The notes below the pieces were generated by a model. The model worked only from the letters and a program-made list of their open reading frames with translations. It did not search any database and was not told where the DNA came from. Shown piece after piece: positions 49,150 through 60,687 of a stretch of DNA of 64,000 bases. This DNA comes from Tamarix chinensis (Eukaryota; Streptophyta; Magnoliopsida; Caryophyllales; Tamaricaceae): positions 44,834,415-44,898,414 of the forward strand of contig CM060175.1 in NCBI GenBank assembly GCA_030549775.1. Reading direction: 5' to 3'. How positions within the stretch are numbered: position 1 is the stretch's first letter; the number at the start of each line of letters is the position of its first letter. The position numbers and the translations under genes were made by a program.

Positions 49150-50302
49150 CATACTTGCTATCTCCTTCAAATTCAATGACCTTTAGTTTGGACAATCCCT
49201 AGCAAAGTGAGCATAACCCCTACACTTGAAGCCTTACTTGTTCGCCTTATCAATAGCTTGGTCCTTGCTCTTTTCTTTATGTGTGAACTTCCTAACATTG
49301 TCTTGATTTATAGCTTGAGAAGTTGTTGGCTTCAACACCTCCTTGAATGTCCAACCATATAGAGAATTGTTTTACTTTCTTAAAGGCTTTGTTCTCTTCA
49401 ATTGTTTTTCAAACTTGATTGCTAACTTGGCTAGGTGTTCAAACACGTCATAAAGATAAACCTCCACCTTTTCTCTAAGATTCATATTTATCCCTCAAAT
49501 GAACCATGCACACCTTTGTTCTTCTCGCTCTTGGACATCACTAATAAGAGCTAATTATTAAAATTATCTTATGTAGTCCTTAAATCCAAGGAATCTTTTC
49601 TTCAAAGTAGTCATCATTATGAAATTCTCTTGCTCATATTCACGAGGCACAAATTTCTTCTTCAAGTAATTTTTTTTAATTTTTCCCATGACATAATTTT
49701 AATTTTTTTTTCTCTCTCTCTCCCTTCGTCTTTTAAAATTATCATACCCCACTCTAGAAAATTTTTTAGACTTTAATATTGCTATTTGGAACCTCTTCTC
49801 ATCATCAATCTCTTTATACTCAAAAATAGATTCCACAATTTGCAACCATTCAAGAAAAGATTCTTAAACGAGATTAGCTTTAAGGTCAGGTAGATCAAAT
49901 CGAATTCCCTTCTCCACATCATGGTAAGTTATTCTTGTGGTGTCATGCAATCTTCCATAATTTTCCATAGTCTCTTCTTGTTATTCCATTAAACTTTGTA
50001 CCCTTATCACATTGTCTTCTTCTACTTGTTCCCCTTGATTTTGTAGTTGCATGTGTCATCCTTAAGCTTGTGAAGTTTCAATTCTCCCCACATATAGCTT
50101 TAACTCCTTGATTTTATTCATCAATACCTTGAGAACATCTCTCAAGTATTCCTCTTGGTTCTCTATCTCCTCCCTTCACCAACAAAGTGGTGTTCTCCTA
50201 AACACACCCCCAAGTGATTTCATTTTGGTGTCCTCTTGATGAATTCTTGGGAGAATCTTGAAGATGGGACATGTTCTTTGAAGAATCATAAAGTAAAGAC
50301 AT
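49150..50302 (-). pseudogene. Gag of the gypsy element, broken
   Basis: The likely start is ATG at 50302, giving MSLLYDSSKNMSHLQDSPKN about 60 bases after the PBS. Later fragments match the capsid region: an EAFLEWL-like piece near 49850 and FxxYKEIDDEKRF-like sequence near 49815, then YEQENFIMTTLKKRFLGFKD near 49640-49580. The carboxyl end has a CCHC zinc knuckle at 49230-49184 (FKCRGYAHFARDCPN) whose first Cys is changed to Gly. Frameshifts and stops are frequent. Gag packages element RNA in virus-like particles. Confidence 0.8.
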
Positions 50303-50359
50303 TTTCTTGCAAAAATCTTAAGGAAAGAAGGGATCTTGATCATAATAGATCAAACTCAA

Positions 50360-50372
50360 GGCTTTGATACCA
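50360..50372 (-). promoter_or_regulatory. Primer-binding site, initiator tRNA-Met type
   Basis: The minus strand reads TGGTATCAAAGCC, one mismatch from the TGGTATCAGAGCC site used by many plant gypsy elements. It lies 9 bases inside the 5' LTR boundary. Confidence 0.85.
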
Positions 50373-50381
50373 AAATTGGTA

Positions 50382-50771
50382 TGTGTGGGAATATGAAATT
50401 AATAATTATGCAAAACCAATGCTTGCCCATTTTGTAATTAAGAAGAGGATGATTTAAAAGTGGTGAATTAATGAAGTAGGTATTATAATAGGGAAGAATA
50501 ATGATGATGATGCTGATGAAGATGATGATGAAGATGATATTGATGATTCGATGATGATGATTCAAATTTAATAGATGAATGATGAAGACGGTTCAATTAT
50601 TAGGGCTTGATTATGTAATGTTTCATGGGTTTGGGTTTGAGTTAGGGTCTAATTTCAAAAAATAGTGTTAGGTTTTTGAGTGGTAAATTAGGGTCGGGGT
50701 TTCTCAAATTAGGACGTCAATTCTAGGATGTGTTTAGACGGTGAATATGGCTAGAGGGGCATGGGTTATGG
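50382..50771 (-). repeat. 5' LTR of the gypsy element, part 1 (distal to the nested NC element)
   Basis: Aligns to 44863-45245. It has a more expanded GAT/ATG trinucleotide stretch (50504-50570) than the other LTR. The minus-strand frame 50565-50356 is an artefact of that run. It ends with TATGG, one copy of the nested element's target duplication. Confidence 0.9.
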
Positions 50772-51059
50772 TGTAATACCCTAAAATCCTAATTTATAAA
50801 ATTATAATAAAATAGGAATTTATTGAGAGTAATTAAATATAATATTTTTCATAAAATAAAGGGAGTAATGAAGATAAAAAAGAAGGGAAATAACATAGGA
50901 TTTAATTAGGGAAGATTAGGGTAATTTGCTAACTAATATAAAATTAGGAATATATACCAAAAATTTTCTAAATTAATATAAAAATAAATTTAATAATTTA
51001 TTTTTACTAATTTTATTATTTATAAATACTTCAAAAATATCAAAAAGGATCCTAAATAC

Positions 51060-51840
51060 CTTAACTTCCTAATTTTCTTTTTACTCTTTTTCTTTTTCCT
51101 TTTTCCCTTTTCCCTTTTCTTTCTTTTTCCTTTTTTCTTTCTTCCTTTTCTCCTTTCTCTTTTTTCATTCTCTCTTCCTCCCTTCAAGATGGGAATTGCC
51201 CATGTGGCCCAAACTCTCCTCTCCTCTCTTCCCTTCCCCACGCAGATCCCAACCCACTTCTCCTTTTTTTTCCTTCCCTATGCCTTCCCGGTTCTCCACT
51301 TTCTTTCCTTTCTTTTCTTTTTCCTTGATTGGCCGGCCCACCCCTTTCCTCTTCCTCCTCCTCTCTCCCTCCTTTACGCTGCAAGTTGCTTGTAAAATTG
51401 CCATTAGCTGACCTACCCTATCCCCATACCACCCCAGCCTGCTCCTTTATCTCTCCCACATCTATTTCCTTTCTAATTTGACCCAAACTGGCCCTTTACC
51501 TACCTTCCTGCATGCCTGTTCTTCTTCCTTTTCCCCCATCTTCAGCCTTGCACACTACACCTTTGTAAGCTTGTACCAACCTACCACTGCACGTCAGTGT
51601 GCTCCTACCTCTCCTAACCCCTTGTCCTCTTCATCCTTTATCCTCTTCTCCCTTTTTTGACCTATAGATAACCCCCTTATCGTCTCCCATTTCCCCTTCT
51701 TGCTGTTATGCCTTTAGACACGACCCTAGCCACCATCGTTTAATGCCACCACCCATCCCCTTCCTGGCATCACCCTCCACCACACTAAACCACTCACTAC
51801 CCATAGTTCCCCTACACAACCTACGCTCACCATAAAGTAT
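51060..51840 (-). other. Strand-biased GC-richer tract of the nested NC element
   Basis: The plus strand is almost pure C/T around 51060-51180 and 51230-51370, then C-rich with ACC/CAC blocks to 51840. All overlapping open frames (51020-51411, both strands) follow from this bias and lack domains. It is the counterpart of 37640-38820 in the other complete copy. Confidence 0.6.
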
Positions 51841-53284
51841 AAATTATTTTAGTATAATTATTATTTTAGCCTTATTATTATTATCATTGTTGTTGTTTTT
51901 TTGTTATTACTATTATTATTATTATTATTCTACCATTATCGTTATCATTATTATTGTTATTATCATTATCACTAATATTATTTCTTACTAAAGGTAAATT
52001 AGGGAATAATGAAAGTTATAAGAGGGAATTTAACCTTAGTATTTCCCCCTTATAGGTGAACAAAGTCTAATCTCGAAGGAGGCATAAGAGCATGCTCCAG
52101 GCCTGGTGTTGTTTTACGTCAAGATGTGGTTAAGGCCTAATGTGTTATGTAAGTTGGTAATGAATATGTACTTTATGTGGTTATGAACTATGCACTTGTA
52201 GCGCAGCTTGCTTAACATGGAGCTAAAGTATGTTGTATGTGTTTTTATATCATGTGAATCAGGTAATGTTACTTGTACTTATATTATGCTTATGTAAAAG
52301 TGCCCTTTATGACATGCATGCTAAGAGGCTTTAATATAGTATGATGTGGTTGTAAGAAGATAAAAGGAGTAAAGAAAGTGAGTTGACTAGAGGGAAGTAA
52401 GAATGGCCAAAAGATCTCATGACTTATGGGTAGACAAATAAATGGATAATGTGAACAAACTAAGAGGATGGACTAAATTGTGCATGGTCAATGTAAGGTT
52501 TGCATGGAGTGCCTAATATCTACATGGGGATGAATTTTGCATGGGAAAAGTTGACTCAAGGGTTGAGTAAGGTGAGGGAAGAGTAGTTGGGGTGACTGAA
52601 GTCCATTTGTGAAAAATAGTATGTAAGTTGGTATAAAGGCACATAGGGGACTTGGCTAGGGTTTGGGAGGAAAACCCTAAGTGGGGGAGTTGTGGAAGGG
52701 AGAAATAATGGAATAGGTTGGAATATGGGGTGAGAGTGGAAGGGTGTCACATGGAGTGTGAATATGTGTCATGTGGAAAGGGAAATGGTAAGTGGGGTGA
52801 TGATGGGATGACATATAAGAAAGGAGAGGTGCTAGAGTTTGGAGTGGTGGACTAGGGTTTTGTGGCCACACGTGCAAAGTGGGAAGTAAAGTTGGGGTGT
52901 TAGGTGTTGATCGAGTGGGGTGATGAGTTGGGAACAATGGTGACATTGGTCGTGTATGATAGAGAGAGGTTAAGCCATATAGGCTAGATTAGTGTTTCCA
53001 AGGGAAAAGCCCTAGAGGGCGATGGTAAGTTAATTCAAACATATGGAAAAGTGGGCCTAGACCCACATACATAGGAGTTTGGGGATTTATGGTAAGTAAG
53101 TAAAAAGGGGGAAAGGACATCTGGATGTTCTTGGAGACATAGGTGTCCCAAGATATGGGCGAGGCTTACCAAGAGAGTAGGTGTGAATGGGGTGTGAGCA
53201 GAAAGTCTAATGGGCATGCATGTAGAATATGAAAGTATTTACTAAATAATACATGAATAAGACACTAACCATTTAAAGAGAAAG

Positions 53285-53660
53285 ATTATTGAGTCAAGCC
53301 TAGACCAATCCACTAGTGATAATAGTGGCCAGGTGTCTTGTGCCTTGGAAACCATTCGACCAACGAATAATAGTGGCTTAGTGCATTCTGTGCTAGGTTT
53401 TTTTTAGTCCACTGGCTATAATAGTGGGGGATCTTGAGCTCAATAAACCAAACATAATGATAATAATCTAAGGGGAAAATACTATTTACTTACTGTGAAA
53501 CACCATAGGAGTCGGGGCCAGACCGGTCCACTAGTGAATAATAGTGGCTAGGTGCCTTCTACCCTAGAGACCATTCAACTGTGTAGTAATAGTGGCCAAG
53601 TGCATTCTGCCCTAGTGTTTTCAAGGACACCAGATATAATAGTGGAGCTCCCGTACTCGC
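53285..53660 (-). repeat. Two clusters of GTGG units in the nested NC element
   Basis: On the plus strand, CCACTAGTGAATAATAGTGG-type units occur three times in 53300-53430 and three times in 53535-53650, separated by TAGGTGCCTTCTACCCTAG-like spacers. The pattern of two clusters of three matches 35281-35695 despite strong divergence. Confidence 0.85.
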
Positions 53661-54339
53661 ATAGGCTTAAAATGATAATGGTGTATAATGGGAATGATGA
53701 ACAGAGATCTAATGATTATGTTTAACCGGATTGAATCACTACTTGGACTATCTATCTTTCATGTATGGCTTTAGCATTATGGTTACCTACTTGCATTATT
53801 TGTCTTTCATGTATGGCCCTAGCTACATGGTCAACTTGCTACGTACATAGCGTATTGATCACCTATTTCAGTTGTGCTGCTCATTCCCAAGAATAGAGGT
53901 CCCTTCTGAGTTAGTGCAGGTAGAAGATACTATGTTTGATGTCTATGGTGCATTTGATGCATTGGGCGAGCTGAGTGATGACCTCTTAGACTTGTCATGG
54001 GGGCACAAGAGTGAGTGTCATACGTACTCACCTATTCTAATTTTTATCCTATCTTACTTTTTATATTATTTTTCCCCTTGGGGCTTTGACATTCTATTAG
54101 TTTCTACTTTGTAATGACTCATTAATTGCACACTCTAATTTCCCTTATCTATTATGAATCATTATAATATTATTTCCTAACCAATTTTATGACTTGTGAA
54201 ATTTCTAGCCTTATGTTATGTGCAAGACTGGTTGGGGACTAGGCTTATAATGATCATGGCGGTAGTCCCCCCAGTCTTGGTGTATGGTTTTTTTTAAATG
54301 AAATTCTTCATCTATCCTTTTTGGGGTGTTGCATATGGA

Positions 54340-54949
54340 GTTTAGAAAAGATAGTACTTAATCTATATTTCAAACAAACAAAGAGATTAACAGTTTCAAG
54401 ATTAATAATTCAAATATATTAGATTAAAATTGAGATGAAGTCACAGAAAACTCAATATTTGCAATTTGCATTCAACTTCTATTCTTTCAATGATCTATCT
54501 CTAATTATGGGTTCTATTTTTTTATATAGCCAAGGCTACCAATTACAAGATACTAGCTTATAATTCTTCAAAAGATACCTAGCTAAAAGATACTAGAATA
54601 TAGAATATGCTAAAATATACTAGAATATAGAATATTCTTTAAAAAAGTAGATTTATGCTACTTTATTCTCTATCTAATATTTAACTCTAATAATTAACTA
54701 ATTAATTAACTAAATCAACTAATATGCACGTCCAACCTATATTCCATTCCTCCCATGTACGTATCCATGCACTCTATGCATGCCATGCATATGCACATAT
54801 ACGCCTAGTAGCTTATATAGTATGTTTCATCTATAACTAGCAATGTAATCATCCATTTGCATTCAATTTTATGGGAGATCCTTTCTAAATAAAGAACAAT
54901 TGGTTCCATAATTATGAATGCCAATTCTTCAGTGTTTGCTCCTACATCA
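54340..54949 (-). repeat. 5' LTR of the gypsy element, part 2
   Basis: Continues the alignment with 45246-45848 after the nested element. It includes the TATA block at 54521-54536 and ends at CCTACATCA (54949). Confidence 0.9.
54521..54536 (-). promoter_or_regulatory. TATA box of the 5' LTR
   Basis: The minus strand reads CCTTGGCTATATAAAA. This is the best-kept TATA sequence of the three related LTRs, at the same place in each. Confidence 0.55.
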
Positions 54950-55849
54950 CACAGGTTAGTAGCTTGTTCTGAAGGGAAATATTTAATTAAAATTTTAATA
55001 TAAATTTTACATCATTAGCTTATTTACTCATATATTCTCCTTTAATCTATTAGGTCATATAATTTGAAAATATTGTGTATTAACTTCATTTATTAGGGCA
55101 TTATGGATGAAATATATGAGGAGAGGCAAAAATAGTGTGCTCGACCCAATGAGTCTTTAATAGGAGTCTGGAATAGTATATAGAAAATTAAGCATTTTAT
55201 TTTCTTATTTCACTTCCAATTAATATCTAATAGAACAATAAGATAATTAAATTCATTTATTAGTGTCTACAATGACAAAATGACAATAACTGTGGATACT
55301 ATATTTGTAGAAATATGGATCCTATACTCAAAAGTAGATATCTGAATATAGATCAAGCCATGTATGTTTTTTTCTATATTTTTTAATTAATTAATATATG
55401 ACATTTATTAATAATGGAAAGATTTAATCATGTTAATTCATAAGTTTCTAGCGTTGTATATGCACAGTGTTAGAAATACACATATGATGAAATTAGTGAA
55501 CTTAAAGATCAATTGGATAAGTTGTGTGATCACACACTAAACATTAGGAATCTACTTGTATGTTATGGTTTATATTTCACATGTCTTTTGTTATACTATG
55601 AAATTGGAGATGAAAATGCATGCATCAAAGTATTTATAAGTTGTTGATAGTTAGGTTTTATGATATATAAACTTTAACTTTGGAGTGTAGAGCTACTAAC
55701 TTTTGGTACGCCTACTAATTTCCATTAATGGGAAGAAGATATGCATGAATTGGTGTTTTTAAAACATTGCTAGTTTCATAAATATACAAACATAAAATTT
55801 TTTATATGGCATAGAAAAAAAATGCTTAATATTTATATATAACATATCT

Positions 55850-56395
55850 TCCCTAAAATGTTATTAAAACCCTTATATATTAATATACTTAAGGGGTTTT
55901 AATGACATTTATTTGAGTGAACCATTGATAAAAGGTGAATTAAAATCTCATTAAACACTAATTAAGGTTTTCTTCCTATATAAGCACATATTTAATGCTA
56001 AAATGTATATTTTAATATTTATATTGGGAGAAAACCATAACTAGATCATGAATTTAATACTAATTATTAACTATATAAGGTTTTAATTAATGCTTTATCA
56101 TTATTTAGTTAAGGTTTTCTATAATTTTAGCATTATTAAATGTATTTGCAATAATATGTATACATAATAGTACCTAAACATATGAATACATTGGTTTTAA
56201 TAATGGTTTCAAGATGCAACCGTTATTAAACATCAATCTTCCCCCCCCCCCCCCCCCAAATTGCCAATTTTTCAATTTTGTATAAAACTTTTTTTAACCA
56301 TTATTATAGCTTTAATAACAATTCATTCAAAAATGGTTTAAAACTAATATTAAAACCCTTTTAAAATGGTTATTAAAACCCCTTTCTAAGGTGGT
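55850..56395. repeat. CACTA subterminal repeat region
   Basis: Repeated short blocks GGTTTTAAT, TTAATAA(C/T)GGTTT and ATTAAAACCC in direct and inverted orientation. In CACTA elements such blocks bind the transposition protein. They are dense near 55860-55910, 56195-56235 and 56290-56390. Confidence 0.5.
56241..56257 (+). repeat. C17 homopolymer
   Basis: Seventeen consecutive C in very AT-rich sequence. Could include an assembly or sequencing length error. Confidence 0.9.
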
Positions 56396-56829
56396 GAAAT
56401 TTTACTTGGTAACTTATATAATAGACAAAATTATTTTAATTTTATTATGTGTTTTATTTTGAAACTCCATATGATGTTTTATTAATTCCCAATGCCCTAT
56501 TTTTAATTATGTGAGATCAAGGCACATTATATGACATAAGATATAAGTATCAAGGGTGAAACAAAATTATACATATACTATGTATGAGAGGTTATTGGGT
56601 GAGATGGTAGTACATAGGAGCCTGAAGTTATGAAACTACTCTAATGATTATACCAAACTACTTACCCATGCAACTACAAAACTACATTTTTTATTTTATG
56701 AAGCATTTTTATCGATTATACAAAACTACTTAATTTATTATATGAAATTATACTTATTTCACTACATTTTATTTCCTTAATGTTACTTCCATATAAAGTA
56801 AAATGAATAAGTATAATTTTATACAACAA

Positions 56830-57400
56830 ATACCAATATAGAAATGGGTTTTTATAATAGTTTTGAAAGTATTTTAATAACATATTTCAACTATTATTAA
56901 ATCATGTGTTACTAAATCTTAAATAACTAGTTAATAACAGTCATAATAAACCTAAAAAATGTACCAAATTTTGGGTAAAATTATTTTTTAAATAATGGTT
57001 CACCCGTAAACTATTATTTAAAAAAATTAATAACCATAAACCCATTCAAAAGCGTAACTAAATCACGATAAAAAATTATTCAAAACATTAAATAATTAAT
57101 AACTAGAAAAAATGCATGATTTAATAACGTTGTTCTCCTAAAACTATTAAAACATACATTTTAATGTTAAGTATGTGATGATATAGTAAAATAAGCATTT
57201 AGTTCAATATTTAACAATGATTTCTTTTATAACTGTTATTTAAACCTAGTTTAATAAATATTTTGGTTAAAATTGTTACTAAAAATGCTTGAGATACATA
57301 ATATATTAGGGTTATAATAATAGCTTAAAAATAAAAATTATTAAAGCATAATTATTTTCTTATACAAATTTTACATTTTTGTTATAATCGATAAAAACTG
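56830..57400. repeat. CACTA subterminal repeat region, second element
   Basis: Degenerate TTAATAACA, TATTATTAAA, AACTGTTATTTAAACC and GGTTAAAATTGTTACTAAAA blocks in both orientations, like those at 55850-56395. They mark the 3' side of the minus-strand CACTA element. Confidence 0.4.
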
Positions 57401-57697
57401 TTGCATCTTTGAAAATTTATCAAATCTTTGATGTGAAAAATAGCACTAATTCATGTATATATTATTCCTAGGATTACAATTTAGTAGAGATACCATAATT
57501 TGATAGATCTACACTCCATTGATAAAGTTCATAGATCATAAAACCAAGATATATACCAATAGCTAATAAAAACTTGCATGCATGCATGTACATCTCCAAT
57601 TGCATAGAAGAACATAAGAAACATAAGATACAAACTACAACATGCATGTATGTAGATATCTCATATGAAATGGATCATATGAGAATGAATCGAATGG

Positions 57698-57886
57698 TTA
57701 ATACCTTATAGATTTGGTGCAATCCAACTCTTTCCCTATTATGTTCATCCGTTCAAATGCCGTGTTTACTTTTTGGGCTAATTCTTTCTTCATTGTGGTC
57801 ATCCGTTTAAATGTCATGTTTAATTTTTGGACTAGAAGAACCACTTGATCACTGGTGTTCTTAGGTCTATATGATTGGCAACACAC
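57698..57886 (-). pseudogene. Coiled-coil fragment, probably second CACTA protein
   Basis: A 62-residue frame with VLLVQKLNMTFKRMTTMKKE and then an internal near-repeat, KVNTAFERMNIIGKEL. The heptad-like hydrophobic spacing suggests a coiled coil, as found near the carboxyl end of the second protein of plant CACTA elements. Position inside the element, downstream of tnp2 on the same strand, agrees. The assignment rests on position and general character, not on a diagnostic motif. Confidence 0.4.
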
Positions 57887-58889
57887 CTTGTTTTCCTAAC
57901 CCCTAATCCAAGACCCTAGTGTCTTCCAAGGTGTTCTTCAATTCTCATCGGCACATGATGCTATCTTGAAATACACCCTCAAAAATTCTAATGTTTTAAG
58001 TTCATCCTATAATATATGCTATGTTTATAATATAATAAAAATAATATTGATAAGAGTTGTCACTAAAAAATAACTAGGATTAGAGGATGATTCAAACTTG
58101 TAATTCTTTTGGTATCCTTTTGTACATCTTTATTAAAATATCCATCTTTGTTTTACTCTAGCCTTCTTCCATAATATACCGATATTAATGGATGAAGAAC
58201 ATGGATCCTTATCCTAGTCTATGAGTTGTAATTCAAGAATAAGTTATTAAATTAGCAAAATAATTATAACACTCTCTACATAATGATTTAAACACATAAA
58301 TCAAAATGTCATACTAGCTTTTGTTTAATTCCTATATAGCCTTTTTGAGCCATATTATGGCATTAAATATTCTTTGTAAAAATTTCGTTATTTTTACCAC
58401 TTTTCTTCTATATTACAAAATTTTTACTCATAGTTATCTAAATATCATTAAAATATTCTTAATTAGAAACCTTAATTTCTATGAAACAATTACCTAAAAC
58501 TCCTCTAAAAGATGATATGTAATGAATTGGTCTGAACTATCTTGATCAATGAAATCATAACACTTAGGGGGATCCATGCATAAAGCACCATCCTTTTTTA
58601 TACATTTTTTATTTATTTAACAAGTATGCCCTAAATACTTTTAGACATTCGTCATAGTGTGTAAGAAGTCACTTCTTCCTTGCCTCCGGGATGATGAGCA
58701 CTCTCTATAAAATCAAACATAAATATGTATATTAATGTTAATGTATTAAAATGTATAAATTATGAAATCCAATAGTTAACAAATGAATCATATCATTTAC
58801 TGTAACTTCTTGCCAAATATGTTCTTTTTGGCATTTTGAAATATTCTTCCAATTGTTTTTAGATAATGGAACATAATTACTTGTGATTA
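57887..58889. other. AT-rich internal CACTA sequence without a readable gene
   Basis: No frame or motif was recognised. Bounded by CACTA-derived pieces on both sides, so likely intron or decayed coding sequence of that element. Confidence 0.4.
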
Positions 58890-59640
58890 GTGAAATTGAT
58901 GCACGAGCATCTCCATCTCATTCTTATAATATTGAGGGGAAATATTTAGCATATTTTGAGATGGTACCAATTGTTTTTTTAAATCTTCAACACCTTTGTT
59001 ATAGCCCTAATAATTTTTCATTAAGTGATTATTGAAGGTATTATATATGTTTTCAAGAAGAAGACTTCACCAATGATATCAAGTGTATGAGACAATGACA
59101 ATTCAAGGGTTACAAAGTTGCATGGAAGATAAAGCTACAAGATGTGAAGCTTGATTACATAAATATTGAATGGATTATCATGATTAGTCTTTATATAGCT
59201 TTGATATTTTGTGTGTTAGTTTAAATTTTTATTAATTAGCTCAATTCATTAAGGCTTAAGTAACAAATGTTAAGCTCAACCTCATATGTGTATATGTGTA
59301 TGCATGTGTATACTTGTACATTCAGTAGAAGAGAGAACATGAATATATGAATGAAATGAAATAATTGAGTTGAAACTCTTTGTAGGTCAATCTTCCATCC
59401 TTCCTCTTCAAGTGAGATAAATCTTGAGTGAGTTTTGGAATTATTCTATAGAGAAATTATTGTTTTCTCTTGAAAAATATTTTGATATTAGAGAAGATCA
59501 AAAACTTCCAATTGTATATTGAATTGAAAATGACCACTACTTCAAAACCTTTTCCAATTTGGTTGATATAATTCTTCTATAAATCAAGAAAAAAGTTCTA
59601 CATTATGAAAGATAATTCATCCATTATCTTTTAAATCATA
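58890..59640. repeat. Dispersed repeat, copy 2 of the pair with 5870-6660
   Basis: Aligned in the same orientation to 5870-6660 over about 0.75 kb. The (TG)n run of that copy is here the imperfect GTGTATATGTGTATGCATGT near 59288. As it lies between two CACTA-derived coding fragments, it is probably a non-coding internal part of the element. Confidence 0.7.
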
Positions 59641-59643
59641 AAT

Positions 59644-59829
59644 TTATATGAGATATGTGTTCACATACTCTCTAATAGGAATATTATTAGTATTCCATCT
59701 CAAATCTAATTTTTCTTCTCTATTTCTCATGAAAATGATGATTCCTAACACCATAGTTCCTCTATTCCATTCATCATTACTATAGTCCCTATCAACGATT
59801 TCCTTCATCATATGTCTTAAAATTTTCAA
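59644..59829 (-). pseudogene. CACTA-associated fragment, copy shared with 44065-44277
   Basis: The frame reads MKILRHMMKEIVDRDYSNDE, then LGIIIFMRNREEKLDLRW. It aligns with the plus-strand peptide at 44065 onward with about half the residues identical. Function unknown. Conservation between two separate CACTA remnants suggests a real exon of the element's gene or a conserved structural part. It lies about 400 bases beyond the DUF4216 piece in the direction of transcription. Confidence 0.45.
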
Positions 59830-60219
59830 TATATAAATTAGTACAAATAAGTCTATGAATAAATATATACAAAATATGAAGTTAAAGTGTCAAGAAAACT
59901 TATCATATGTATTTAAGATATAAAATAAACAACAATATGATATTTCATGAATGTATATAGTATAAAAAATTTAAATAAAAAGCACGCTCTACAAACATGT
60001 TAGAATATTATTATCCACATCACCTTCTTTTTCTTTCTTTTTTTCTTCCCTAATTTTGGATTAGTTTCATGATATGATACATATATTACTTCATGATGAT
60101 CATCCCTTACATAGATTTCCTCCTCAACAATGTCATTTTTATTAATGTTCAATGATTGAGTTGCTTACACAAATTTAGCACATTCTTTCAATCAATTGAC
60201 ATCATTTTTATCATCACAT

Positions 60220-60687
60220 TCATTGACATTTCTTTTCTTCAAGATTGGACCACAAACAATATTTTTTTTGTAAGATTGATAATAAAGAAAACTTTTGTTG
60301 CTTGTAATGCAAAGATGAATGAGTCTTGTTTATCCCTACCGTATTGAAACCTAGTAATGTGAATCCATATTCATATCTATCCCTATGACTATTATCCACC
60401 CATTTGTATGCAAAAATAGGTAATTCAAACATAGTGTAATCTAACTCCTGAATCCATTCAATCATGCCATAATGATTCATATTTACATATGTTGGATTCT
60501 TATCCTTCACATTAATAATATGTATTACCATGGACACTAAAGTTTCTCCACTGTTTTGAATTATACTCATCTCTTCATGTTGTTTATTGTAAAATGTGTA
60601 TCTATTTATGGCATATCTAGTGTATGAGAAAACATTATAATAAGGCATTTGAGAAAAATAATGTAGGATTTTAGAAATTGATGTCAA
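60220..60687 (-). pseudogene. DUF4216 domain of the CACTA protein
   Basis: A 155-residue frame, the longest in the window. The centre reads YGMIEWIQELDYTMFELPIF, AYKWVDNSHRDRYEYGFTLL and GFNTVG. This matches the DUF4216 pattern (G.L..I.ELDY..F.VP.FKC.WVD....DE.GFTLVDL) found carboxyl-terminal to tnp2 transposase and DUF4218 in plant CACTA proteins. The domain's molecular role is not established. The amino part (TRYAINRYTFYNKQHEEMSI, QNSGETLVSM) also fits the family (...VNGYRFHTK...TQNSGV.V). The frame looks intact across the domain but is separated from its upstream partners by stops. Confidence 0.9.

Larger units (their letters stand above)
50772..54334 (-). mobile_element. Complete NC-family element nested in the 5' LTR, TATGG duplication
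   Basis: A 3563-bp unit. On the minus strand it begins TGCAACACCCCAAAAAGG at 54334 and ends TTTAGGGTATTACA at 50772. TATGG lies at 50767-50771 and 54335-54339. Removing the element and one TATGG restores the sequence of the other LTR, which proves the insertion. Internal order on the minus strand matches the 34598 element: leader with CTACCGCC (about 54270); two clusters of three GTGG-type units (53640-53290); a GGCCTGGAGCATGCTCTTAT-type block (52110-52075) corresponding to GTCTTGGAGCACGTTCCTAT at 36840; a TAA/TTA-rich stretch (51980-51850); a GC-rich, strand-biased tract (51840-51060); an AT-rich 3' end. No gene: Pro/Ser/Leu frames here are low-complexity. Confidence 0.9.
44863..54949 (-). 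mobile_element. Ty3/gypsy retrotransposon with paired LTRs, containing a nested NC element
   Basis: LTRs lie at 44863-45848 (986 bp) and at 50382-54949 (1000 bp once the 3568-bp nested insertion and duplication are removed). Read on the minus strand they begin TGATGTAG and end CACA. Between them, on the minus strand: PBS matching initiator tRNA-Met, gag with a zinc knuckle, protease, reverse transcriptase, RNase H, integrase, polypurine tract. That domain order and PBS type fit Ty3/gypsy elements of the chromovirus kind, but I saw no chromodomain. All reading frames are broken. A 5-bp target duplication is not evident (TGATG left, CACAG right). It appears to sit within CACTA-derived sequence. 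Confidence 0.9.
54950..56413 (+). mobile_element. 3' tail of a plus-strand CACTA (En/Spm) element
   Basis: Two signs support this. First, a short coiled-coil-like peptide (YDEISELKDQLDKLCDHTLN at about 55478-55540) and upstream MDEIYEERQK at about 55093-55130 resemble the carboxyl part of the second protein of plant CACTA elements. Second, 55850-56390 holds many GGTTTTAATAAC / GTTATTAAAACC blocks in both orientations, typical of CACTA subterminal repeats. The right edge reads GAAATTTTACTTGGTAAC (56396-56413), close to an inverted CACTACAAGTAAAATTTC terminus but with a changed tip. The 5' half is cut off by the gypsy element at 44863-54949. Coding is not intact. Confidence 0.5.

Noticed and set aside
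51020..51411. Several overlapping frames on both strands
   Set aside because: They arise from C/T strand bias within the nested NC element; no domain, and all frames are equally open.
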